Source: Zelonia costaricensis (taxonomy: Eukaryota; Euglenozoa; Kinetoplastea; Trypanosomatida; Trypanosomatidae). From it: DNA of 24,237 nt. How positions within the stretch are numbered: position 1 is the stretch's first letter; each line of letters opens with the position of its first letter. Positions 8,397 to 17,206 of this stretch are shown here, piece by piece. Below the pieces are notes generated by a model. That model had not been told where the DNA came from. It worked only from the letters and a program-made list of their open reading frames with translations, and searched no databases. Both the position numbers and the translations under genes were made by a program. The DNA lies in the NCBI GenBank assembly GCA_030849075.1, contig JASAOO010003133.1, forward strand, positions 1 to 24,237, in the 5' to 3' direction.

Positions 8397-9287
8397 CTAC
8401 TCAAACGTGATGGTGGGCTCAGCAGCCGCGCCGTGGCCGCGGGCGCCGGTGCCGCTACCAACGCCGCTGCCGCCTCCACCCGCTCCGCCGTGGGCGCCGT
8501 CCAGGGCAGCCTTGATGCACTCCGCCAGCTCGTAGTACGGCTTTGCGGACGGCAGTGACGCGTCGCCGCGCAGGGTGGGCGGCACGCCGTCGTCTGTGTC
8601 CTGCATGATGCGGGCGACGAACGGGATTTCTCCGAGGAAGGGCACCCCGAGCTCCTCCGCCGCCCGGGCGACGCCACCGTGGCCGAAGAGGTAGTGCCGC
8701 TTGTCGCACCCGTCGCACTCGAAGTAGCTCATGTTCTCCACCAGCCCGAGCACTGGCGTGTTCACCGCGGCGAACATGTCGATGCCGCGGCGCACGTCGA
8801 TCAGCGCGACCTTCTGCGGGGTGGAGACGATGACGGCCCCGGACAGGGTCACCTCCTGCGTGATGGTGAGGTGCACGTCGTTGGTGCCGGGTGGCATGTC
8901 GATGAGCAGGTAGTCCAGCTCATCCCAGTCTGTTTGGAAGAGCAGCGCGCGGATGTACTTGTTCACCATCGGCCCTCGTACGGCAATGGCCTCGTCGAAG
9001 GGCACGAGCAGTCCCATGCTCATCACCTTCACGCCGAAGTTCATTGGCGGCCCAAAGCGGTCGCTGCCGGCCACGCGGTACGTCTCGACCTGGGACGCCT
9101 CCACGCCCATCATGGTCGGGATCGAGGGGCCGGTGATGTCCGCATCCACGAGGCCGACGCGGTGACCCATGTTCTTCAGTGCAAGCGCGACGTTCACGGA
9201 CGTGGTCGACTTGCCCACGCCGCCCTTGGCGCTGCAGAGCGTCAGGACCCGCTTCACCCCCGGCACAGAGACGCGAGAGAAGTGCAT
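8397..9287 (-). CDS. P-loop iron-sulfur carrier of the Mrp/Ind1 (NUBPL) family
   Basis: A 296-residue member of the Mrp/NBP35 ATPase family. Members bind a labile Fe-S cluster between two subunits and pass it to target proteins; the mitochondrial member Ind1/NUBPL serves complex I assembly. Visible features are the deviant Walker A SAKGGVGKST (residues 19-28), the switch VDADITGPSIP (47-57), LIDMPPGTNDVHL (128-140), the CxxC cluster motif ECDGCDKRHYLFG (C191, C194) and IPFVARIMQDTDDG (221-234). It lacks the N-terminal four-Cys cluster motif of cytosolic NBP35, so the Mrp/Ind1 branch is favoured over cytosolic NBP35/CFD1. The start ATG at 9287 is the first after the candidate acceptor and leaves only about 12 residues before the P-loop domain (MHFSRVSVPGVKR). 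That is short for a mitochondrial presequence, although trypanosomatid presequences can be short. The C-terminus has a Gly-rich tail (residues 265-287). Confidence 0.9.
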   Translation of the reverse strand: MHFSRVSVPGVKRVLTLCSAKGGVGKSTTSVNVALALKNMGHRVGLVDADITGPSIPTMMGVEASQVETYRVAGSDRFGPPMNFGVKVMSMGLLVPFDEAIAVRGPMVNKYIRALLFQTDWDELDYLLIDMPPGTNDVHLTITQEVTLSGAVIVSTPQKVALIDVRRGIDMFAAVNTPVLGLVENMSYFECDGCDKRHYLFGHGGVARAAEELGVPFLGEIPFVARIMQDTDDGVPPTLRGDASLPSAKPYYELAECIKAALDGAHGGAGGGGSGVGSGTGARGHGAAAEPTITFE

Positions 9288-9299
9288 GACTGCGGCACG

Positions 9300-9305
<6 letters not shown>

Positions 9306-9332
<27 letters not shown>
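9306..9332. repeat. (GT)n microsatellite in the 5' UTR of the NUBPL-like gene
   Basis: A 27-base uninterrupted GT run on the plus strand, read as (CA)n in the transcript, close to the start codon at 9287. It produces the HTHTHT peptide in the upstream-extended frame, which is one reason to reject that extension. Confidence 0.9.
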
Positions 9333-9439
9333 ACTGCGTGTGTGGGAGGTTGATGCGTGAAGCAAGTACTCACAACACCCGCCCCTCTCGTGGCTTCTCG
9401 ATAAGCAGCACTTGTGCGTCGCGGCTCTCCGCGCGAAGG

Positions 9440-9466
9440 CTTGGAAATGGGAGAGATGGGGGGAAG
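9440..9466 (-). promoter_or_regulatory. candidate spliced-leader acceptor of the NUBPL-like gene
   Basis: The coding strand reads CTTCCCCCCATCTCTCCCATTTCCAAG. The AG is the complement of 9440-9441. The 5' UTR would be about 152 nt, contain the (CA)n repeat and have no upstream ATG. Confidence 0.45.
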
Positions 9467-10399
9467 CGGCAGCAGACCGGTCCGTGTGGTCCACCGACCT
9501 CCAGCGTACTCAATCGAAGGGGAAACAAGGGAGGGAGGGGGGCGAGAGGGCAAGGATGGCGTGGACGAGGAGCAAACGGAAGACTGGGGTGGCTGCCGGC
9601 TTGCCGCAATGCGACGGCCGGTAGCACAGAAAGCTGGCGCCGCTGAGCTCGCGCGTGACTTCTGTGGAGGGCCGACGCAGCGGCCCGGTTCTCCTTTCGG
9701 CGTGTGCCACTGGGGTCGCGCGACGCAAACTCTAACCCGCGTGCATCCAGCGCACTGCCGCGTCGAGGGACACCGCTGCGATGAGCCGCCGATCCCCTAC
9801 ACGATGCAGTCGTCCTCTTTCCGCGTTTGTGTGTCGCTCCCTTTTTTGGTGGTCCGTGACGCGCACCGCCCGGCTGACCTTGTCGACAAGTGTGGCAACC
9901 TCCGTCCTCCCCCTCCTCCTCCTCCCTCCTCCCCCACCTGTCGACACCCGTGTCAAGCGTGTGTAGGCCCGCCAGTGAGACGGGGCGAGTGCGCTGGACA
10001 GACAGCGAGAAAGAGAGATGGAGGGAGAGGTGTGGCGCGGCACATGGTGTGTGTGTGTGTGTGAGCCTCGCGAGGCAAGGAGGATTGCGCCTTCGCTGCG
10101 GCGGCAGGACGGCAAAGCGGTACGGTGTCACGGAAAGAAGAGCCGAAAAGGAGAGAAAGGAAGGCGGAGCTGCTCTGCACGGCCAACACCGCCCCGCAGC
10201 TCCGCCCGGCAAAAACTAAAACGAATCCACTGTGCCACCGATACACACACACGCATACACCAACGCATCAGACACCCACACAAACCGGCCGCCGTCGCTG
10301 TCCTCCCCCCTGTCGTCTTCTCCGACAAGTCAACACACACACACTCCCACACAGACAGACACAAGCCCTCCACTCTCCTACGCACTCGCGGCGGAGAGT

Positions 10400-10436
10400 G
10401 GGGCCATGGGGGGGAGGGGGAGGGGGAGGGGGGGCA
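10400..10436 (+). other. G-quadruplex-type G-run on the template strand
   Basis: Four or more long G-runs separated by single A residues (G7-A-G5-A-G5-A-G8 type, 10408-10434, with a further GGGG at 10400-10403). It lies about 50 bases downstream of the S29 stop codon. Since the genes read on the minus strand, the DNA G-run is on the template strand and the RNA is C-rich here. The motif is seen directly; folding is inferred. Confidence 0.55.
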
Positions 10437-10482
10437 GGGCGGCGCTTCACAGACACCCTGTCAACCTCGACGGCATGCCCGC

Positions 10483-10656
10483 TTAACGGAGCTTGTTGAA
10501 GCCGATGTGCTCGGCGTTCTCACGGAAGCACTGGCGGCACACGTTCAGCTCGTACTTGCGGATGAGCGCCTTCTGGTTCGAGCAGATGACGCAGCAGCGG
10601 GAACCCTTGCCCATGCCGATCTTCTGGTGCGAGCGCCACTGGTCGAGATGGCCCAT
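10483..10656 (-). CDS. RPS29: small ribosomal subunit protein S29 (uS14)
   Basis: A 57-residue protein, the usual length of eukaryotic S29. It begins [12 protein letters not shown] and carries the zinc-ribbon pairs C22-x2-C25 and C40-x2-C43 with 14 residues between, ending HIGFNKLR. S29/uS14 binds 18S rRNA in the head of the 40S subunit near the decoding region. The start is the first ATG after a predicted acceptor 29 nt upstream. The upstream-extended frame is rejected because the ATG context and the length match the family exactly. Confidence 0.97.
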   Translation of the reverse strand: MGHLDQWRSHQKIGMGKGSRCCVICSNQKALIRKYELNVCRQCFRENAEHIGFNKLR

Positions 10657-11213
10657 GCTTGTGTATGCGGTGTGTGTACGTGCTACTGTGGCGTGGATGG
10701 AGGGGGTGGGAGGGGTGAGTCGGTGGGAAGGGTGCCGGCACGTTGAAGGGGCGAGAGAGGAGTGGGAGGAGGAGGACGGGTGATGGAGTCCCTGTGAAGC
10801 ACCCGAGAAGGGCGGCAGCAAGGGCGTGCGGGGTTCCAGCGTCCCCCAGTGCAGCTCTCTTGGCCAGGCACACCGACCCGCACACCGCTCATCGATGTGC
10901 TTCGGCCACTGTGGGTCTCATCACTCAGCTCAAGGCACACCCTGCGCGCCGGTTCGCAAAGGATGTACCGTGAAGGAGGTACACAGAGAGCAACGGAGGG
11001 ACGACGTGCGGGGAGTGTGCGGCGGCTGCTGCTGCGGGCGCTGCGGAGGATACGCATGAGGAGGCTCCGCAGCGCGCGCAGGTCTGTCCCGCAACTTCCC
11101 CAGATTCTGTTCTTTTATTGTGTTTGGAAGCAACGAGAAGAACTCGCGGGGAGGAAGGGGGTCTACAAGACGAGAGCGGCACGCAGTGTACAGCAAAGCA
11201 AACAGAAGGGAGA
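10657..11213. other. intergenic region between the FG-GAP gene and S29
   Basis: A short spacer (about 560 bases) that must hold the polyadenylation region of the FG-GAP gene and the splice site of S29. It is purine-rich on the plus strand at 10694-10775, is followed by mixed sequence, and has a weakly T-rich patch at 11105-11120. No gene is supported. Confidence 0.55.
10686..10719 (-). promoter_or_regulatory. spliced-leader acceptor of S29
   Basis: On the coding strand CTCACCCCTCCCACCCCCTCC leads to CCACGCCACAG. The AG is the complement of 10686-10687, with a second AG three bases on. The 5' UTR would be 26-29 nt, with no upstream ATG. Confidence 0.55.
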
Positions 11214-13613
11214 CTACAGAGGCGTGCGCCACTCCCTGAAGTCGCGCCGCATCTCCCCACAGCGCAGCCACACCACCGGCAGCCCAATCACCACCAGCGC
11301 CACCGCCAGCGCCGTCACGAGGAGGGCGCGGTACGTGGAGGTGGGCAGGTACAGCTCCAGCCCCCAGTCGTGCGGCCGATCCACCGGCGTCAGCTGCGCA
11401 AACACCGCGGCATTGGGCACGAGGTACGAGGGCCACTCCTTGCGCCGTGCCGTCTGCGCCACGCTTGCGTTGCCACCTGCAGCAGCGGAAGTCGCACCCG
11501 CCCGATGCGACACACGCACGCCGACGGTGTACTCGTGCACGTACGAGAAAGTCTCGTCCAACCCCACCACCACCTGCCCAGGGAGCAGCGCGTGGCCGCT
11601 CGTCTGCCCTAGCTGGGTCACGGTGGCCCAGTGCGAGTGCATGTTGATGTCCTGCCACGTGAGGTGGTGTGTGGCGCCGACGCTGGCCGCGCCGTAGGCC
11701 CTGCCGCTGAGCGCCGAGGCGGACAGGAAGTACGAGCGGCTTGGCACCGCGCTGTTCTCGTAGACACGCATCGCCTGCGCCGCCACGCCGCTGCTGGCGC
11801 CGGCGCGGCGGTGGTGCGTGAGCAGCACCTCGGCCCGCCCGAGCTGCGCGAGCGTGGCGAAGAAGGGTGTGGCCGCGCGGTACGACTCCAGGGATGGCGA
11901 CGCGAGCGACACGCCGCCGCCCGGCTGCCCGGCCGACGCGGCTCTGATGATCTGCTGCACGGCTGCCCTGCCAGTGGCGGAGTCGAGCGCCGTGCACACC
12001 AGCGGGCTGGCCCCGTTGGCCGCACGCGACGTGAGCAGCAGCGGGCCGAAGGAGCTGGGCACGATGACATCGGCAAGTCGATCGTGGTTGTAGTCCCATG
12101 CACGCAGCAGCAGCGGTGTCGACGGGTAGCTGGGCATGTAGAGCGGCAGCGCCGTCGTCCAGCTCGCCACGCCACACCACTCGGGCGTCAGCTCATACAA
12201 CTCGCTGGCGGAGAGCGTGTACGTGAGGTGGCCTCCACCAGCGGTCGCCCCGTCCTCGCTGGCCACAGAGGCGCACGTCGGTGCACCTGTCACACCCGCC
12301 GCACGGACAGGGCTAAAGACGCGCACGGCGTGGTAGGGCACACACGTCTCCTGCGCATCCGCCGGCACGTCGGCGGCCGCACACGTGGAGGGGCGGCCAG
12401 CGAGCTGGACGGGAACGAGCAGCTCGGGCAGACCGTCGCCGTTGACGTCGGCCAGCGTGACGGCCTCGCCGTACACCTCGCCGGCGCCCTCGCTCAGCTG
12501 CACGAGGCGGTGCGAGTCTGCAGATGAGAATACCGGGGTGGACCCCGCGGCGGGCAGCGTGACGGAGGCGGTGCTGAGCATGTACACCTCGAACCGCCTC
12601 GTCTGCGCATCGCGCACCGCGTACAGCAGCTCGGCGATGCAGTCCTCGTTGACGTCGGCCAGCGCCACGGAGAGCGGGAGCACGACGCGCTGCGCCGGGA
12701 CGCCCGTGCTGGTCCCCTGTGCGGCGCTCTCGTCGACCAGCACGCGAGCCGTGTACTGCGGCGACCCCTCCGGCCCCGCTGCGTAGCCGCTGCCAGCCGG
12801 GTCGCTCACCGGGGACAGAAGCACGAGCTGGTCTTGCGCGTTCACGAAGGCCAGACCCGTGGGGGCGGTCCGCGCGCTGGTCGACCGGCTGCTCAGCACA
12901 TCCGGCACGACAGAGAGGAGGGGACTGCGGAGCACTTTGGGCTGCGTGACGACCGCGTCTGCGGCAGAAGCAGTACCAGCAGTGCCCGACGCGCTGTTAA
13001 CAACCACGAGGGGAGTGAGGGCTGGGGCGGCAGCGGTGCCGTTGCGCGCGAGATACCACAGCGTGCCGTCGCTTGCCTGCACCGCCACATCGACCTCCCC
13101 CGCGCCACGTAGGTCAGCCGCCACGGCGCTCACCACCTCGCGGCTCGCCCCGCTCTCGTCTACCGGCAGCGCCGCGCTCGTCCAGGCCGCGCGATACACG
13201 AGGTCGGCGGACGCAATGCGGGCCGCGTACGACACGGCGGCACTGCGGCTTCCCCACAGCGTGAGAAGGGACTGGTTGGGCCAGCTGCCCAGCAGCTGCG
13301 TGCGGCGCTGGTGCTGCCAGTCGACCAAGGCCAGCGTCTGCAGCGGCGGTGCAGGCACGTGCACCGTGGAGCCGTTCGCCAGAGCAAAGGCCGTGTCGGG
13401 GCCGAAGTACGTGGACGTCGCGTCGGCCCAGAGGCCCAGCGAGGCGCCGGCGTCGGGCAGCTCTGCGGCGGTGACGGCCACCGACACCCGGCCAAAGTTG
13501 ACGTGCGCGAGAGCGAGAGCGAGAGCGAGAAGGAGGAGGCGGCGTGGCACTCGGCGCGGCGAGGCGGGACTACCCGGGGTGGGGGAGGTGGAGAGGGCGA
13601 CTGTCGAGCACAT
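11214..13613 (-). CDS. FG-GAP/VCBS-repeat type I membrane protein, TIP/ITFG1 (LINKIN)-like
   Basis: A 799-residue membrane glycoprotein. The N-terminus has a basic RRVPRR followed by LLLLALALALAHV (residues 26-38), a signal peptide with a long n-region. Integrin-alpha-like beta-propeller blades are marked by calcium-loop motifs: ADVNEDCIAELLY (319-331), ADVNGDGLPELLVP (388-401) and DYNHDRLADVIVP (507-519), plus a weaker ADLRGAGEVDVAV (166-178). The C-terminal part, WPSYLVPNAAVFAQ through DWGLELYLPTSTY (727-761), then one transmembrane helix (about 762-783) and a short basic tail, matches my recollection of human TIP/ITFG1. TIP is a cell-surface protein linked to adhesion, binding RUVBL proteins and tubulin in animals; the function in protists is unknown. 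Several N-glycosylation sequons are visible (N80, N113, N191, N715). The start is the first ATG after a strong acceptor 107 nt upstream. It may be annotated elsewhere as an integrin alpha-like protein, but it lacks integrin leg domains. Confidence 0.85.
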   Translation of the reverse strand: MCSTVALSTSPTPGSPASPRRVPRRLLLLALALALAHVNFGRVSVAVTAAELPDAGASLGLWADATSTYFGPDTAFALANGSTVHVPAPPLQTLALVDWQHQRRTQLLGSWPNQSLLTLWGSRSAAVSYAARIASADLVYRAAWTSAALPVDESGASREVVSAVAADLRGAGEVDVAVQASDGTLWYLARNGTAAAPALTPLVVVNSASGTAGTASAADAVVTQPKVLRSPLLSVVPDVLSSRSTSARTAPTGLAFVNAQDQLVLLSPVSDPAGSGYAAGPEGSPQYTARVLVDESAAQGTSTGVPAQRVVLPLSVALADVNEDCIAELLYAVRDAQTRRFEVYMLSTASVTLPAAGSTPVFSSADSHRLVQLSEGAGEVYGEAVTLADVNGDGLPELLVPVQLAGRPSTCAAADVPADAQETCVPYHAVRVFSPVRAAGVTGAPTCASVASEDGATAGGGHLTYTLSASELYELTPEWCGVASWTTALPLYMPSYPSTPLLLRAWDYNHDRLADVIVPSSFGPLLLTSRAANGASPLVCTALDSATGRAAVQQIIRAASAGQPGGGVSLASPSLESYRAATPFFATLAQLGRAEVLLTHHRRAGASSGVAAQAMRVYENSAVPSRSYFLSASALSGRAYGAASVGATHHLTWQDINMHSHWATVTQLGQTSGHALLPGQVVVGLDETFSYVHEYTVGVRVSHRAGATSAAAGGNASVAQTARRKEWPSYLVPNAAVFAQLTPVDRPHDWGLELYLPTSTYRALLVTALAVALVVIGLPVVWLRCGEMRRDFREWRTPL

Positions 13614-13720
13614 TCCCCAAGCAGAAGCACGAGGAGAAGGGGGAGAGACGGCGTTGGCGTAGCCAATGACGTGGTGGCCGCACTGCCGCGTACGCAGGCG
13701 GGTGTGCGTGTGTGTAAGGA

Positions 13721-13760
13721 CTGAAGTGGGGAAGAGGAAGGGGAGGAGGAGCGAGGAGCG
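13721..13760 (-). promoter_or_regulatory. spliced-leader acceptor of the FG-GAP gene
   Basis: The coding strand has CTCCTCCTCCCCTTCCTC then TTCCCCACTTCAG, a textbook polypyrimidine tract with its AG at the complement of 13721-13722. The first downstream ATG is at 13613, which fixes the start and excludes the 101-codon upstream extension of the frame. Confidence 0.7.
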
Positions 13761-14216
13761 ATGGGCGAGGGGCGGTGTGATGGAGAACGAGTCACGCCAC
13801 GCATGGACAGCATGGGCAAGCTCAGGTCCCTCAGCGCAGCCCCGTGACTTCCTGAAGGGTGTTCGATCGTTTGACCTGCACGCGTTGGGTTGTTGGCCAG
13901 TGTAGCAAGGGCGCACTCCACACTGTACAGCCCCTCACATCGCGCTCGAGTCCACCTCTCTGCGCGGGCGTTGCCCGCCTCTCGCGCTGATCGCAGTTTA
14001 TGTGTGCGTCCGTTTCTGTTGTGCGTCTCCCTGCGTGTTCAGGTGAATAAATTTGGCGACGTGCAAGCGTGCGGTGTGGCTGCACCGTCGCCGCGGCGCG
14101 CATGCGTGGCTCGATGGAGCGAGAATAGACGGCAAGGGAGGTGGGGAAGGGGGGAGAGGGAGGGGAGGGGCCTGCGGAGACTTCCTTGTGTGCCACCCGC
14201 CGAGTAAACAATAAGT

Positions 14217-14236
14217 TCGTCGATCGCGTTCGACGA
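14217..14236. other. small perfect hairpin in an intergenic region
   Basis: TCGTCGA, then the loop TCGCGT, then TCGACGA: a 7-bp perfect inverted repeat with a 6-base loop. It falls in the presumed 3' UTR of the esterase gene. It may be a UTR structure or chance; nothing more can be said from the sequence. Confidence 0.4.
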
Positions 14237-14582
14237 GGGAAACTCGCGTGAGGAGGCAGGAAGTGGCAAGGCAGAGTTGGGACACACACGTAACAGAGCA
14301 AGACAAGGGTACAAAGCGAATTTGACATCGCCTCTCGTCACCGAAAGGCACGGCGGCGCAGAGGTGAGGCGTGCGTTGGTGCATGTCCGCGCCTGCGCCT
14401 GCGCCCGCACGCCGGCGTACATGCATCTGTGTGCAGGTCACGTGCGGGTGCGTGCGGGTGCGTCGAGATCGCGTGAACGGGGGCAGGCGAGCATCGGCAC
14501 AGGTAAGCAGATGGACGGCGAGGCGAGACAGAGGCAACGAAGACAAAAAGAAGGAAACACCGGTGTGCGTGCGGCTGTGTAG

Positions 14583-14640
14583 GTGTGCATGTGTGTGTGT
14601 GTGTGTGTGTATGTGTGTGTGTATGTGTGTGTGTGTGTGT
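14583..14640. repeat. interrupted (GT)n microsatellite
   Basis: A GT tract of nearly 60 bases broken only by two TA steps and one CA step (TGTATGTG pattern). It is the longest dinucleotide tract in the window. Confidence 0.9.
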
Positions 14641-15105
14641 CGTTGCTGGCCGTGCACACAGCTGGTACTAAGAGGAGAGAGGGAAGCAGAGAGAGGGAGA
14701 CCAGATGCAAGGGGCCTCCCCCCTGCCCCCGTCCTCCCGCCCTTCACGCCTTTCAAGGTCTTCCGATAACGCGTCAGGCTCTGCGCACACACGGCGGCGG
14801 TACCGCGCAAGAGGACAAGTGAGAAAGGAGCACGTGTTCGCTTCACAAAGCCGCCGTGATGCGGTGCTGACGTTGCGAGGACGCATCGCTGTCCCCCCTG
14901 CGCGCGTCGGCATTGGGGCGAGTGGGGAAGGATGGCTCGAAGGGAAGGCGAGGGGGGGGGGAGCGGCGACGCCGGTGGCTCACGTGTTCGACATGCCGCA
15001 GCAACACGCCCTCTCCCATCAACCTCCTCCCCCCCCTCCCTCCCGCTTCCTCACTGCGACTCTTTCCTTCAAAGACGCGAGGCGTCCTGCTGGGGCGGCT
15101 GCCAA

Positions 15106-16689
15106 TTACGAATTCGCAACGTCGACGGCAAGCGCCGCCGCCTCTGCCGCGTATGGCACCGCCGCCGTGGCACCTGCTGCACTCTCCTGCGCCTCTGTCT
15201 GCACGGCCGCGCGCGCGGCGTCGTTCAGGGGCATGCCGAGGAGGTCGGCCGCGATGTACTCAGACACAAACCCGAAAAGGGCGGGGTAGGTGAAGGGCCG
15301 CTTGCACACCATCGCGGCGTGACTGAAGCGCGTGGCGCCGAGGTGCGTCATGGCGCGCGCCACGCGGCCCATCCGCCTCTCATCACCGCCGCGGCTGCTG
15401 CTGCTGCTGCTGGCGCTCTTCACGAGACGTTCACGACGTGGGCGGAAGTCTACGAGGTGCAGCTCGAGCGGCCCGACGCGGCGCAAGATGATCTCAGCCA
15501 GCACGCGCTCGTCCTGCAGCACCCCGAGCGGCCACAGCTCCGGGGAGATGCTCTCGACCATCACGGCGTTGTCTCGCAGCTCTTCCAGCGACGTGGCGCA
15601 GGCGATGCCGTGCTGGGCGAGGTGCAACACCGATTCGTCCTTCTGGTGCGACTCCATGCGGCTGGTCGAGTACGAGTCCAGCCGCGGCTGCGCGGAGGCG
15701 GGCGCGGACGGTGGTGTCGGCGACGGCGGTACGGACGCGCCTGCGGGGGTGCGGACGCTGGACGAGGCGGCGGCGGTGTCGGGGGGCAGCGGGGCCCCGA
15801 CGCGGCTCAGGACGTGCAGCGGCACCACGAAGCTGCTGCTGTGGGTGAGCACCGTGCCGTCGTTCACCACGTTGATTAGCACCCGGCGCCGGAAGCGGGC
15901 CCACGCGGAGAGACTCGCCTCTGCGACGAGGTCGCCGCGGATGAGGTTGTTCTTGAGGAAGAGGTCTGCGACGGCGGTCATGAGGTGGTGGCCCACGTGG
16001 TGGCCAAGGAAGGTCATCAAGGGGGACCGCATGTAGCGCACCCCGAGGTGCGGGGTCGCCAAGGTGCAGAAGACATCCCAGTGGAACGTGCACGGCAGCG
16101 GGGCGAGCGGGCCATGGGTAGCCTCGAGCCGCCGCATCAGCTCGGGCAGCGCCGCGCGGAGCACGAGGCCGCCCATGGAGTGGCCCACCGCACTGAAGTG
16201 CAGCTCGCGCATCGCAGCCGTGGCGGGGGCAGCAGCCGGCGGAGTGTCCGCCACCGCGGCCGCTTCCGCCTCATCGAGGTCCACAGCCGAGCCCGTCGGG
16301 CGCACGCACCTGTCCCAGCCCACCTGCGCAATTGTGGCCGCGACGGTCTTGCAGACAATCTCGGTGAAGCGGTGCGCGCAGGCCCACACCCCGTCATCGG
16401 TTTGAAAGCCGTTGCTGCCCTGTGGAAACACAAAGACGAACTGCGGCGGCGCTACCGAGGAGGCGGCAGCTGCGTCGCTGGTGCACGCCGTGTCGCGCTG
16501 CCGCACGGCCTCTTCGCCGAGTTGGCAGAGGTAGTGCAAGTCCTGCGCATGTCCGTGGTAGCCGTGATGAAGGAGAATAAAGTGGACCGCGCGGGGCACG
16601 GCGGTGTGGTGCGTCGCGGTGGGGGCGGTCGGCTCGTTGGCCGACGTGGCGCAGGGCGGCTTTTCTGATGGCGCCGCCGATGCGGGCAT
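15106..16689 (-). CDS. putative serine esterase/lipase-like protein (DUF676 alpha/beta hydrolase)
   Basis: A 527-residue alpha/beta hydrolase. The first strand reads VHFILLHHGYHGHAQD (residues 35-50), with the oxyanion region typical of DUF676 (HGxxG-like). The nucleophile elbow is VGHSMGGLVLR (168-178, nucleophile S171), followed by FCTLATPHLGVRYM (207-220), a DUF676-type TPHLG motif. A candidate acid is D277 (INVVNDGTVLTH). A candidate His is H457 in TRFSHAAMVCKRP, near the C-terminus, after a long low-complexity Pro/Ser insertion (about 300-345). A polyserine run encoded by an AGC repeat lies at 427-432. The family includes yeast ROG1 and FAM135 proteins; the substrate here is unknown and is likely a lipid ester. 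No signal peptide or membrane helix is seen, so it is probably cytosolic or peripheral. The start is the first ATG, 21 nt after a poly-C tract and AG. Confidence 0.85.
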   Translation of the reverse strand: MPASAAPSEKPPCATSANEPTAPTATHHTAVPRAVHFILLHHGYHGHAQDLHYLCQLGEEAVRQRDTACTSDAAAASSVAPPQFVFVFPQGSNGFQTDDGVWACAHRFTEIVCKTVAATIAQVGWDRCVRPTGSAVDLDEAEAAAVADTPPAAAPATAAMRELHFSAVGHSMGGLVLRAALPELMRRLEATHGPLAPLPCTFHWDVFCTLATPHLGVRYMRSPLMTFLGHHVGHHLMTAVADLFLKNNLIRGDLVAEASLSAWARFRRRVLINVVNDGTVLTHSSSFVVPLHVLSRVGAPLPPDTAAASSSVRTPAGASVPPSPTPPSAPASAQPRLDSYSTSRMESHQKDESVLHLAQHGIACATSLEELRDNAVMVESISPELWPLGVLQDERVLAEIILRRVGPLELHLVDFRPRRERLVKSASSSSSSRGGDERRMGRVARAMTHLGATRFSHAAMVCKRPFTYPALFGFVSEYIAADLLGMPLNDAARAAVQTEAQESAAGATAAVPYAAEAAALAVDVANS

Positions 16690-16710
16690 CGCCGCAAAAG
16701 TGTGGAATCA

Positions 16711-16737
16711 CTGGACGCAAGGGGGGGGGGGGGGGGG
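16711..16737 (-). promoter_or_regulatory. spliced-leader acceptor of the esterase gene with a 17-base poly-C tract
   Basis: The coding strand has 17 uninterrupted C residues (complement of 16721-16737), then TTGCGTCCAG. The AG is the complement of 16711-16712. The 5' UTR would be 21 nt. The tract is pure C, unlike the mixed C/T tracts at most other genes here. Confidence 0.5.
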
Positions 16738-17206
16738 CAAAGACGGCTGTGTGTTGCAGGTCGATGGAACGGGGAAGCTGAGGTTGGTGGACAGCGGGAC
16801 GTAGACACAGAAGAGGGGAGTTGAGGAGAGACGCGGAGAGATGCGCACAAGTGCGCCAGCGATGATGTGGGCATCGAGCAGCGCCCCTCCAGTCGGAGGT
16901 GTTGCTGACGGCGTCGCTGTCCTTTGCGCAGATCGGTGCAAGCACGCAGGAGCGGGGTAGGGGGGGGGGCGGAGGAGGAGAGAGGGGCAGCAGCAACAGC
17001 GGGGGCGTAGAGATGCTCACGAGGAACGGTGCAACCGCCCGCGCTGCATCGCCAACATCGCAGTTCCTCTCATATCCCTCCTTGCGGACCACCACCACCT
17101 TCCCCGCCCTTCCCTGCACCCGTGATGCAACCTCCCCCCCCCTCCCTCCCGCCAGGGAGGCTATCAAGAGAACAGCGGCCAAAGCAGGTACGGCGAATAG
17201 GTGAGC

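Larger units (their letters stand above)
9288..10482. other. intergenic region: 3' UTR of S29 plus 5' UTR of the NUBPL-like gene
   Basis: About 1.2 kb with no supported gene. It includes a 27-base GT tract 18 bases upstream of the NUBPL-like start (9306-9332), a pyrimidine-rich plus-strand stretch at 9905-9940, GT tracts at 10046-10062, CA tracts near 10239-10254 and 10331-10350, and a G-quadruplex-like run at 10400-10436 just downstream of the S29 stop codon. Confidence 0.6.
13614..15105. other. intergenic region: 3' UTR of the esterase gene plus 5' UTR of the FG-GAP gene
   Basis: About 1.5 kb with no supported gene. It holds a long interrupted GT tract at 14583-14640, a doubled 10-base unit CGTGCGGGTG at about 14442-14461, a perfect 7-bp hairpin at 14217-14236, and purine runs (14130-14170) and pyrimidine runs (15021-15070) on the plus strand. 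Overlapping frames encode repeat-derived peptides only. Confidence 0.6.

Noticed and set aside
9288..9494. N-terminal extension of the NUBPL-like protein
   Set aside because: It would encode a polyHis-Thr stretch from the CA repeat and crosses the probable splice acceptor.
13850..13885. TTCGATC-containing segment considered as a tRNA T-arm
   Set aside because: No acceptor stem, anticodon arm or D-arm can be formed around it on either strand.
13614..13916. N-terminal extension of the FG-GAP protein by 101 codons
   Set aside because: A strong polypyrimidine tract and AG at 13721-13760 fall inside it, and the first ATG after that AG is at 13613, directly before a good signal peptide.
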